The notes under the pieces were generated by a model. It did no database searches and was not told where the DNA came from. It was given only the letters and a program-made list of their open reading frames with translations. Below, piece after piece: positions 23,071 to 29,923 of a stretch of 35,482 nt of DNA. A program made the translations under genes and the position numbers. Origin of the DNA: Halogeometricum pallidum JCM 14848 (GTDB taxonomy: Archaea > Halobacteriota > Halobacteria > Halobacteriales > Haloferacaceae); assembly GCF_000337095.1 (NCBI RefSeq), contig NZ_AOIV01000034.1, positions 1 through 35,482 on the forward strand. The letters are read 5' to 3'. Numbering within the stretch: position 1 is the stretch's first letter; each line of letters begins with the position of its first letter.

Positions 23071-23901
23071 TTAGGACTCCGTTGGCTTGAGCATCGCTGG
23101 CTCGACGTTGATCCGGAGGCAGTACGTACTGTCGGTGGGCCCTCTCTCAGGATGCGTGGGATCAATGAGAGAGTAGCCGCTAGTGAACGATTCGACGAGT
23201 GCCTCTCGGGTCGGGAGGTTGATTTCAAGTTGGTCGGCGAGGTAGACGATGCGTTTGGTCACGGCACCGTTGTCAAGATGGTCAAGATACTCACCGACGG
23301 TCCGCCACGAACAGCCCTGCTCGTCGGCGGCAACCATCGCGGTCGCCAACTCACGAATCCCGCCACAGAACTCTGGATGGTCCGCACAGTCGACGAGCGT
23401 TTTCTCTAGGTCGCTGACGTGGACGGTCGTTCCCTCGATAGACGTCGGCTCGAAGCCGAAGAACTTCCGCTCGGTGATCGTCGTAACGCGATAGGGAACG
23501 CCGTGGATCTCTCGGCTTTGGGCTCGGGTCGGCGTCACGACGTAGACTGTCCGTGGGACTTGCTCGGTCAGTCCATGGTGACTGAGGGCGCTGTAATAGC
23601 CGATATACATCGGCTCAGCGACGTGGGTGGCAATAAGGTATTCGTGCGTCGTGTAGATGGCCTCCTCACCAGCGGCAAGTGGGATGATGAGATATCGCCC
23701 GGGAAGGAGCCGATTAAGCCAGCCCTTCTCGGTAAGGCGGGAAGCGATCTCCCGGGCTGTGTTCGAGGGGACCTCGAGCGTCGTCTCGATGTCGTCAATC
23801 GAGATGATCTGGTGCCCCTCTGAAGCCAATCGCGATAGCAGGCGACTCTCCCGAGTTGAAAGTCCTGCCCGTTTACTTTGTGTATCTTCTATGGCACTCA
23901 T
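23071..23901 (-). CDS. abiEi: AbiEi-type antitoxin/regulator, orphaned
   Basis: A 276-residue AbiEi-family protein, the antitoxin and repressor of type IV abortive-infection systems. An N-terminal winged helix (LLSRLASEGHQIISIDDIET, then SNTAREIASRLTEKGWLNRL) is followed by the AbiEi C-terminal domain: YIGYYSALSHHGLTEQVPRT, then YRVTTITERKFFGF and VSDLEKTLVDCADHPEFCGG. The ATG at 23901 (MSAIEDTQSK) is preferred over the one at 23940, whose extension looks noncoding. The partner toxin is cut to a stub, so the gene is an orphan; it may still protect against an AbiEii encoded elsewhere or act as a plain regulator. Confidence 0.88.
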   Translation of the reverse strand: MSAIEDTQSKRAGLSTRESRLLSRLASEGHQIISIDDIETTLEVPSNTAREIASRLTEKGWLNRLLPGRYLIIPLAAGEEAIYTTHEYLIATHVAEPMYIGYYSALSHHGLTEQVPRTVYVVTPTRAQSREIHGVPYRVTTITERKFFGFEPTSIEGTTVHVSDLEKTLVDCADHPEFCGGIRELATAMVAADEQGCSWRTVGEYLDHLDNGAVTKRIVYLADQLEINLPTREALVESFTSGYSLIDPTHPERGPTDSTYCLRINVEPAMLKPTES

Positions 23902-23973
23902 ACCTGCGTTCCGTACATAGAGTACAAAACGAACTGGCATTAGCCTTGTGACAGAGGGCGGGCGTTAAACGAG

Positions 23974-24014
23974 TTAACCAACAAAATGGAGCGAAGGCTC
24001 CGATTGTTGGTTAA
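23974..24014. repeat. Hairpin element, copy beside AbiE
   Basis: TTAACCAACA at 23974-23983 and TGTTGGTTAA at 24005-24014, arm starts 31 bases apart. An inner stem GGAGC/GCTCC with a four-base loop extends the hairpin. It lies 16 bases from the stop of an ArdC-tail remnant, as the copy at 29868-29908 lies beside the intact ardC-like gene. Confidence 0.8.
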
Positions 24015-24030
24015 ATCAGGAGTACTTGAC

Positions 24031-24069
24031 CTAGCTATCGACGATATCGAGAATCTCCTGGGCGGTTGA
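24031..24069 (-). pseudogene. ArdC-like C-terminal remnant (12 codons)
   Basis: The minus strand reads STAQEILDIVDS and a stop, matching STAQEIISTVVED at the end of the ArdC-like protein at 29924. The following hairpin is at the same distance as in the intact locus. The match is short, but the combination with the hairpin makes chance unlikely. Confidence 0.6.
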
Positions 24070-24449
24070 ACCGTGTTGTGGATCGCCTCAACCGACGTAC
24101 CGACGCGTACGCCTTCCGAATGGCCGATATCCGTGGTGAGTGGGACCACAGCATCCAGAAATTTTGCTTAGTCGTGGATATCGTGACGTACCTCGTCAGG
24201 GTCGCCGAGGAGGACCTGAGTGATTTCCCCGTTGAAGAGGGATTCCTCGTCGGTACGACTGAGTACTTCTCGAAGAGTCACGTCCTCAAGCGAGAGTAGG
24301 AGGACGAGAAGCGTCCGTTCGGCTGGATTCAGGACGGTGTCTTCGATCTATTTGGCCGTGAGGCACGGCTGTACCGCTGGCGTACCGTGGATGACCTTGT
24401 GAAATCCGCTGACGAGTTTCCGGAGTGGCTCCACAGGGCTCAAAGATAG
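24062..24449 (+). pseudogene. Truncated, nonsense-mutated paralogue of the 182-aa gene
   Basis: From RLNRVVDRLNRRTDAYAFRM to LYRWRTVDDLVKSADEFPEW it parallels the gene at 22271-22819 from about residue 66 onward. A TAG at 24297-24299 replaces the tyrosine of REYENEE. The first 65 residues are missing, cut at the junction with the ArdC remnant. The last residues (WLHRAQR) extend beyond the intact copy's end. Confidence 0.85.
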
Positions 24450-24494
24450 CTCCCGACCAGAGCTACTTGTATCCAGGATGCGTAGAGGATTATA

Positions 24495-24797
24495 ATGAGT
24501 GAAGATGAGCCAGCGCAACACTGCGAGCTGGCCGAGCAAGTGAATCTACTTGCAGCACTCAAATCCGCAGCAATCGAACATCTGGACGTTGATACTCACC
24601 GCGTCATTGCAATTTACCAGAGTGCAGTACTTATGATCATAGTCACTGAGGGACAGATCACTTCAGCGACGGCAATCGATGTCGAACTCTGGAGTCCACC
24701 ACCGTACGACCCTGATTACGAGCCCAGTGAGATTCTTTCGATGTTCAGTGACCGTCTACCTGCAGTCACTGCCGTCACAGAAACTGAATCGACGTGA
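24495..24797 (+). CDS. Hypothetical 100-aa companion protein
   Basis: A 100-residue protein starting MSEDEPAQHCELAEQVNLLA. It contains a helix (LLAALKSAAIEHLD), strands (RVIAIYQSAVLMIIVTEG) and the segment YDPDYEPSEILSMF. It follows a paralogue of the 182-aa gene by 45 bases, and a remnant of the same protein follows the intact 182-aa gene, so the two belong together. The fold might be a small alpha/beta regulator. No family is recognised. Confidence 0.6.
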   Translation: MSEDEPAQHCELAEQVNLLAALKSAAIEHLDVDTHRVIAIYQSAVLMIIVTEGQITSATAIDVELWSPPPYDPDYEPSEILSMFSDRLPAVTAVTETEST

Positions 24798-24848
24798 ATT
24801 CGACGACTGGTAGCTGAGAGTATATTCTGAACGGACCCGTTTGACACG

Positions 24849-24998
24849 TCACTTCTGTCCCGATACGAGCTGTTGAAGTGCCGTCCGAACCCAGTATTCT
24901 GTCTCTTTGCTTTCGACATGCTCCAAGGCATTTCTCAGACTGTCTTCGGCAGCCGCGTTTTCACGGGCCATCAAGCAGGATAGCGTTCTCCCATGCAT
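24849..24998 (-). CDS. Possible small protein (49 aa) behind lrp
   Basis: The frame reads MHGRTLSCLMARENAAAEDS, then LRNALEHVESKETEYWVRTA and a stop, a plausible small helical protein. The frame stays open upstream into the lrp gene without a clear start, so it may be the tail of a decayed longer gene. Confidence 0.3.
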   Translation of the reverse strand: MHGRTLSCLMARENAAAEDSLRNALEHVESKETEYWVRTALQQLVSGQK

Positions 24999-25078
24999 AC
25001 CAATTGTGGCCAACAACTGAATCACCTCGTAGGGAATGATAGCTAGAGAAAAAACGAACGGCAGCCGATCATTGCAGG

Positions 25079-25543
25079 TCAGTCTGATGACTCGACGTCA
25101 AGCTCGAACTGCTGATTCTCTACTGGTTTGTTCAGTACGATTGCGGTTGAAGATTGCTGGATAGTTGCGTCGTTCAGTAGCTGCTTGATTGTCTGGTTGA
25201 CGTCCTCTGTGTCACGAAATGAGCCAATACCGATAATGTCGAATTCGCCTGTCGTTTCGTATACGGTCGTTATCTGTTTGTGCTCCTGTAGTCGTCTGAC
25301 AACGTCCGAGAGCGCTTGTCCCTCAACTTTGAGCTGTAGCACGGCGGTCACTTCGTATCCAAGCTCGTCATAGTTCAGAATCGGCGTATACCCGGTAATC
25401 ACTCCATCGTCTTCGAGATCGTTGATGTGGTTCGAGACCGTTGTCACCGAAACATCCAATTCTTCAGAAAGACTACGTAGACTCGCCCGCCCATTCCCGA
25501 GAAGCGCGTTGATGAGCTCTTTGTCAAGGTTCTCGTATGCCAT
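25079..25543 (-). CDS. lrp: Lrp/AsnC-family transcriptional regulator
   Basis: A 154-residue regulator of the feast/famine (Lrp/AsnC) family. The N-terminal helix-turn-helix (ELINALLGNGRASLRSLSEE, then SVTTVSNHINDLEDDGVITG) is followed by the RAM ligand-binding beta-alpha domain (VTAVLQLKVEG, TTGEFDIIGIGSF). The length is normal. Lrp proteins form octamers on DNA and respond to amino acids. The C-terminal tail VENQQFELDVESSD is acidic. It is monocistronic here, and the target is unknown. Confidence 0.9.
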   Translation of the reverse strand: MAYENLDKELINALLGNGRASLRSLSEELDVSVTTVSNHINDLEDDGVITGYTPILNYDELGYEVTAVLQLKVEGQALSDVVRRLQEHKQITTVYETTGEFDIIGIGSFRDTEDVNQTIKQLLNDATIQQSSTAIVLNKPVENQQFELDVESSD

Positions 25544-25595
25544 AGTTTCTAGTCATTTTCGCATCGGAACTTAACGCTTGTACAATTGCTTCCGG

Positions 25596-25805
25596 TCAAT
25601 ATCGAGATGAAAAGCCGAGGTAGAACACAGTTCCGTGAACAAATGTCTGACTCAGGAGATCTTCGGGCGTACTGATTCCCAAAATATGGATAACCCACAT
25701 ATCGCTAAGAGAGATCAGAAGCGCAAGAGAGTAGGTAAACAATGCCCTCCGAATACTGAATAGAGGGCTTGCCCGTATCTGTTCGAGCATGTTATCGAAC
25801 CACAT
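25596..25805 (-). CDS. Possible small membrane protein (69 aa)
   Basis: The frame starts MWFDNMLEQIRASP and holds two hydrophobic stretches (ALFTYSLALLISLSDMWVIH and TFVHGTVFYLGF). No family and no clear promoter were found. It may be real, or a chance open frame in low-GC sequence. Confidence 0.3.
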   Translation of the reverse strand: MWFDNMLEQIRASPLFSIRRALFTYSLALLISLSDMWVIHILGISTPEDLLSQTFVHGTVFYLGFSSRY

Positions 25806-25913
25806 CCATCAAGGTGCTATACTCTTTCTCTGTCTGTCGCGGATAGCCACTGAGTGACGACTCTGGAGTCACGCGTGCGACGAAGCATTCGGTACAGGAG
25901 ATAGGACTCTCAT

Positions 25914-26381
25914 TCATGGAAGTGTTCCATCGTCTGTGTAGCAGTTGAACTGAAGGCGCTCGGTCGCACGTACGTCGTCGTCCGAATCAACTAAGCTGAT
26001 CGTGTACTCACCGTGAACTGGAGGGCGCCCGAGAGGGACTGCGTATAGTTCGCCTTCTTCGGAACTAAATATGGAGTAATCTTCGGGATCAAGCCCGCTC
26101 ATATCACGGTTGCTCGACAGCGGAATCGAGGTGATGAGGTTGTTATCGATATCTCTCACTCTGATCGCGTGATACGTCTCCTCAGTAACGGCTTGGTCCG
26201 AAACCAGTATTCCGAGAGCGACTTGTTCGTCGCCTTCTATCGGTGCGACCCGGCGGAGATGTTGAGAGCCGCTTCCCACCCCCTGACTGGAACAATGAGC
26301 AATGTTTTCCTCACCGAGACAGCCAGCACTCAGACTCAGGCTACCTGCTACTCCCACGAGAAGTTCACGTCTGGAGAGCAT
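25914..26381 (-). CDS. Tat-exported lipoprotein, hypothetical
   Basis: A 155-residue protein starting MLSRRELLVGVAGSLSLSAG and then Cys. The twin-arginine RRELL, the hydrophobic core and the SAGC lipobox show a Tat signal with lipid anchoring, the usual export route in haloarchaea. The mature part (VALGILVSDQAVTEETYHAI, then GEYTISLVDSDDD) looks like a beta-sandwich domain. Only the ATG at 26381 puts the signal peptide at the N-terminus; the longer frame upstream is discarded. The ligand is unknown. Confidence 0.75.
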   Translation of the reverse strand: MLSRRELLVGVAGSLSLSAGCLGEENIAHCSSQGVGSGSQHLRRVAPIEGDEQVALGILVSDQAVTEETYHAIRVRDIDNNLITSIPLSSNRDMSGLDPEDYSIFSSEEGELYAVPLGRPPVHGEYTISLVDSDDDVRATERLQFNCYTDDGTLP

Positions 26382-26693
26382 ACACCATAATGTCAAACCA
26401 TCCTGATATAATACCGTAGGTATTGTCATGTGCACGTTTCGTGCTGAATGGTTCCTATGACCTGTGTACACGTCGAAAGGTTTCTTTGATATCGAAGGAG
26501 AAGTGGTGATTGCCCTTGACACTAGAGCTAGTCTCACAAGCCAAGGGAAGACTCGTACAGCCGTTATAGGCAGTCTCGCTTTTGGATTCGTTCTTTTCTG
26601 TTTTCGGCAGAATACTGAGAAATGATGTTTCGTACTCCTCTTGGATAATCGCAGTACCGAGCGATTTACTGTGCGACGCCTGTCTCACAACGT

Positions 26694-26993
26694 ATGAGTA
26701 CAGACACCGACGGACCGGGAGATGGCGACGGCGACCGGATAGAGAAAATCGATGTTCGCGTTCCTACAGTGGTCCTTGAGACGATTGACGAGGAGTATGC
26801 TCGGCGGGGGTACGCCTCCCGTTCGGAGGCGATTCGAGATGCAATTCGAGATTGGTTGAACCCATCGCCGCAGCTCTCCGAGGAGATGCTCGTCGACCTG
26901 GAAGAGAGTCGGAAGCAGCGGAAGCGGGGCGAGACGGTGTCTGCTGCCGAGGCCCGAGAACGACTGGGCCTCAGCGACGTCGACGAGGAATGA
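26694..26993 (+). CDS. Ribbon-helix-helix (CopG/NikR-like) antitoxin or regulator
   Basis: A 99-residue protein with an RHH domain at about residues 15-55 (KIDVRVPTVVLETIDEEYAR, then SRSEAIRDAIRDWL). The C-terminal part (LEESRKQRKRGETVSAAEAR) resembles the flexible toxin-wrapping tail of RelB/ParD-like antitoxins. The stop overlaps a following ATG (ATGA), as in a toxin-antitoxin operon, but the downstream frame (MRDVKCIHQL) does not read like a toxin. The toxin seems to have been lost after its first few codons. Confidence 0.75.
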   Translation: MSTDTDGPGDGDGDRIEKIDVRVPTVVLETIDEEYARRGYASRSEAIRDAIRDWLNPSPQLSEEMLVDLEESRKQRKRGETVSAAEARERLGLSDVDEE

Positions 26994-27187
26994 GGGACGT
27001 CAAATGTATTCATCAGCTGATTGTGGCTCTAGAAGCTGCATCATATTTATACGCCGCCGAACCGTTCGTTCACGTAAGCGCCATGGATTTCCAAAAGACC
27101 GTTCGAGATCTCGAACGTCGGTATGACTTTGAGAACGGGGAGTACTGCCGAGCGGTCGGTCGGTCGAACGCACACCTCCAAGATTAA
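26990..27187 (+). pseudogene. Possible truncated partner of the RHH gene
   Basis: A 65-codon frame that overlaps the RHH stop and starts MRDVK. Only these first codons look like a toxin start; what follows contains a promoter-like TATTTATA (27044-27051) and an ATG at 27083 with a short frame (MDFQKTVRDLERRYDFENGE, ending SNAHLQD). This suggests that a deletion joined the toxin start to the 5' end of another gene. Confidence 0.35.
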
Positions 27188-27225
27188 CTCGTTGTCCATT
27201 TTCAGCGTCGGCTCTCCGTCGAGAG

Positions 27226-28119
27226 CTACGGTTCGTATCCAGCGAGTAACGACGCGAAGGCTGTCTGGGAGAGTCCATCTCGGTCGATCAGTTCAGGAAC
27301 GCCCGCTCGTTCGGCGATCTCCTCGGCAAATCGAACACAGAGCTGTTCATGCTCTCGGGCGTAGTAGGTCCACGCATCTCGGTAGTGCATATCGAGCTTC
27401 CAGTCTGCCAGCGCGATCGCAATACCGCCCTTTCGGAGTACAGTTTCGATCCCGTACGCGCTGAGTTTCTGGAACCGGACGTTGTTCCGTCGGACCGTGA
27501 GAACCTGCTTCGACTGTGTGATATACGGATCGACCCACGTTCGCCACTCGTTATCGGCTGTGTGGAGTCGAAGTCCGTTGTACTCAACCTCGCGACCGAA
27601 CGTACAGAAGTCGAGATAGAATTGGAGCATCGAGATGCTGCACCGATGGTTTGCGTTCGGAAGGACGTGCCTGAGGATCAGGTTCGACATTAGTTCCCCA
27701 GCCACATCAGTTGCTGTCCTATTCCAGTTCACTTCATCGAGGGCCTCCGGGACACGACCGAGTTCCAACTCTTTGTAAATCTCCAGTTCCTCGCCGGTTT
27801 CTTCGGCTTCCTCACGAACGCCTTCCCATGCTTCTAACAGACCGAGTGCTATCGGGCGCTCCCGATCCGGATGCATATCGTCGAGTGTAGCAACGAGTTC
27901 GGCTTCGCTGATCTCAAGGTCGTCAGCTGTCCCAGATTTTCCTGTCTGCGTGTACAAACAGTAAATCTCGGTCTCTCCAATAGGATACCCGATGGCCTTC
28001 ACCGTCTCCGAGTCGTACCCAGTGTATCGCTCAGAAAACTGTGTCACATCGTCGTCGACGTACTCCAACGAGTATCGTTTGTCGAGCGGATGGTGATAGT
28101 AGACGACTCGGTGCTCCAT
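27226..28119 (-). CDS. Fic/Doc-like protein
   Basis: A 297-residue helical protein. HVLPNANHRC (His151 to Arg159) resembles the Fic/Doc active-site loop (HxFxxGNGR or HxFxDANKR) and is followed by SISMLQFYL as the next helix. Fic proteins transfer AMP or phosphate to targets. An N-terminal region of about 110 residues is acidic and not recognised. The ATG at 28119 is chosen; the frame upstream enters insertion-sequence debris. A self-inhibitory (S/T)xxxE(G/N) motif was not clearly found. A non-catalytic variant is possible because the loop lacks the central GNG. Confidence 0.65.
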   Translation of the reverse strand: MEHRVVYYHHPLDKRYSLEYVDDDVTQFSERYTGYDSETVKAIGYPIGETEIYCLYTQTGKSGTADDLEISEAELVATLDDMHPDRERPIALGLLEAWEGVREEAEETGEELEIYKELELGRVPEALDEVNWNRTATDVAGELMSNLILRHVLPNANHRCSISMLQFYLDFCTFGREVEYNGLRLHTADNEWRTWVDPYITQSKQVLTVRRNNVRFQKLSAYGIETVLRKGGIAIALADWKLDMHYRDAWTYYAREHEQLCVRFAEEIAERAGVPELIDRDGLSQTAFASLLAGYEP

Positions 28120-28217
28120 ACTAGAAAGCCTCAACCAAGCGAGAAAATGGTTCCGTCGTAGGCCTTCCAACCGAAGCTGAACGTTCAATTCGGCAGTCTC
28201 ACAGAAAAGCCACCGGA

Positions 28218-28261
28218 CGCTGTCAGGAGCGACGTGCTGAACGTAGAGGGTGTATTCAGCA
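28218..28261. repeat. Insertion-sequence-like segment
   Basis: Similar to 6431-6475 over about 45 bases, with 17 identical bases at the end (AGAGGGTGTATTCAGCA at 28245-28261 and 6459-6475). It lies just upstream of the Fic-like gene. There is no transposase. Confidence 0.45.
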
Positions 28262-28351
28262 AACGGAGGTGCTCCGTTTCCGCCAGCTGGCGATAGAACA
28301 ACTGAGAGGGTGGTGTGCGAACTTAGTAGGTTGATTTCCGAGTGAGTGGGT

Positions 28352-29533
28352 CTATTTCTGAACCAGAGAACTCTCAGGGTAGCCTGCTCGCCGCCGCGCA
28401 ACCTGTCGCTCATCCTCTGTCAAGCGGAACTGTTCCAACTCGTCTTCGAGCGAGCCAAGTGACCGGCGACGTTCTTGATGTACTTCGAGGAAGTTCGTGA
28501 TCTTCTTCGCCGCCATCTCTTTGAGTTCACCACTCAGGAGTGACCCCTTTCGATACTCGCGTGCAAACCGTTCTACCTGCTCATCACTTTCTTCAAAGAA
28601 GTAGTACAAAAACTGATACGAGACATCTACCTCAGGGTTCCCTCCCTGCTCTCGATGTTCTTCGAGACTCGTCTGTCCACCAGAATAAGCATGGGTGCGG
28701 ATTTTGTCGAAGACCGTCTCCCGGTCGTCTGAGAGGAGGATACTCGGTGCATCGTCGGACGAACTCATCTTCCCCGGCCCTTCGAGGCTCGGGAGGAACT
28801 TCGAGAGCAAGGCACCGGGCTTGGCCACATCGTACCGTTCCTTTGCCGCGATGTCCCGACAGACTCGAACGTGGGGGTCTTGGTCAACCGCAATCGGGAC
28901 GAGCGTCGGATGGCGGCCCTCCACAAGTTGTGGGAGGAGGAGATGTGTGGCTTGGACAGCAGGGTAGAACGAGAGACCGATATTCTTGGGTTCTCCATAT
29001 GTTGCGTCCACGGTCGCTTGCGTCACTTCCTTGGCAAATGCAGTCGCTAGAGGGTACACCACGTCAGCGTCCGCCGTGTCTACGACGATTCGGGTTCGTT
29101 TGGGGTCAAACTCGACTGCGAGAAGGTCGAGCAGGTTCTCGCGGGTGTATTCGCTAATTTCGTCCAGCGACTTGTCTTTGAGGAAGTACTTCTCGTCGTC
29201 GGAGAACGGAATATAGACGAGAGTTCCCGTCTGATCTTGCAGATACTTAGCGAAGTAGAACGGGAAGATGTGACCGATGTGCATCGGTCCTGAGGGACCG
29301 CGGCCCGTCACGATGGAATGTGGTTTACCTTCGTTGGCGGCATCAAGGAATGGGTCTACGTCGCGCTCTGCATAGAACACACCACGGCGCACGAGCGGAT
29401 GGCTAGGGTCAGGAAACTTAGCCCTCTGCTCGGTAGTGAGGGCATCAGCCCCGAACTTGTCTAGGAGTCGGTCGTAGTCGATGTCGCCTTCGACGGCGTA
29501 TGGCGTTACGGTGAAATCGTCTTCTGCTGGCAT
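28352..29533 (-). CDS. trpS: Tryptophanyl-tRNA synthetase
   Basis: A full-length 393-residue class I synthetase that charges tRNA(Trp). It has an archaeal/eukaryal-type TrpRS N-terminal extension (TVTPYAVEGDIDYDRLLDKF), the HIGH motif at residues 85-88 (PMHIGHIF), the KMSSS motif at 255-259 (GKMSSSDD), and the tryptophan-site region (AVDQDPHVRVCRDIA). No frameshift is seen. A housekeeping enzyme on an accessory element is unusual: it may be a second copy with different drug sensitivity or regulation, or the only copy if the replicon is essential. The leader contains a large hairpin. Confidence 0.95.
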   Translation of the reverse strand: MPAEDDFTVTPYAVEGDIDYDRLLDKFGADALTTEQRAKFPDPSHPLVRRGVFYAERDVDPFLDAANEGKPHSIVTGRGPSGPMHIGHIFPFYFAKYLQDQTGTLVYIPFSDDEKYFLKDKSLDEISEYTRENLLDLLAVEFDPKRTRIVVDTADADVVYPLATAFAKEVTQATVDATYGEPKNIGLSFYPAVQATHLLLPQLVEGRHPTLVPIAVDQDPHVRVCRDIAAKERYDVAKPGALLSKFLPSLEGPGKMSSSDDAPSILLSDDRETVFDKIRTHAYSGGQTSLEEHREQGGNPEVDVSYQFLYYFFEESDEQVERFAREYRKGSLLSGELKEMAAKKITNFLEVHQERRRSLGSLEDELEQFRLTEDERQVARRRAGYPESSLVQK

Positions 29534-29641
29534 GTGTGTTTGATGGTTGTAGTCACTTTGGAGGTAATGCGATTGAGAGAGCGAGTGAGCATCGCGGTCG
29601 AATCCGCCGGGTTAAGCCCGTCTGACTCTAAACCACGCTAC

Positions 29642-29693
29642 TGTCCACTTCCCAAGACGCGTGCCAACGCCAGCAATTGGCGTGGGGAGTGGA
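29642..29693. other. Long hairpin in the trpS leader
   Basis: The outer arms GTCCACTTCCC and GGGGAGTGGAC pair with one mismatch, and an inner perfect stem ACGCCA/TGGCGT has a five-base loop. It lies 110-160 bases before the trpS ATG on the opposite strand sense. It could be a leader RNA structure, a terminator or an operator. The rest of 29534-29866 shows no convincing gene. Confidence 0.5.
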
Positions 29694-29866
29694 CACCATA
29701 TTGACATCGACAAGGTTGCACTGTTTATAGGTTCTGTTTCCCTCCTTATCTTGCAATACTACTTCTTCACTGTCCATATCAGCAAACTTCGGTGGGCGAT
29801 ACGCACGCTGTCTGTAGCGGCTGTCTCAGGACGAAATCTGCATGAAAAACCATCCTCACAACTACC

Positions 29867-29909
29867 GTTAACCAACAAAGAGTACCGCTTTCTTCGGATG
29901 TTGGTTAAC
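29867..29909. repeat. Hairpin element, copy behind ardC
   Basis: GTTAACCAACA at 29867-29877 and TGTTGGTTAAC at 29899-29909, perfect 11-base arms whose starts are 31-32 bases apart. It lies 14 bases after the stop of the ArdC-like gene and marks the left boundary of that module. Confidence 0.8.
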
Positions 29910-29923
29910 TAGAACTCATGTTT

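Noticed and set aside
27226-28413. The longer 395-codon form of the Fic-like protein
   Set aside because: Its first 98 residues lie in insertion-sequence debris and overlap the 3' end of trpS; the ATG at 28119 begins the coherent protein.
29577-29640. A tRNA-like T-arm (GGTCGAATCC) upstream of trpS
   Set aside because: The T-loop lacks the second T, and no matching anticodon or acceptor stem could be folded around it.
29661-29912. Plus-strand frame of 83 codons with a hydrophobic stretch
   Set aside because: It starts inside the trpS-leader hairpin and ends inside the ardC hairpin element; no promoter or family supports it.
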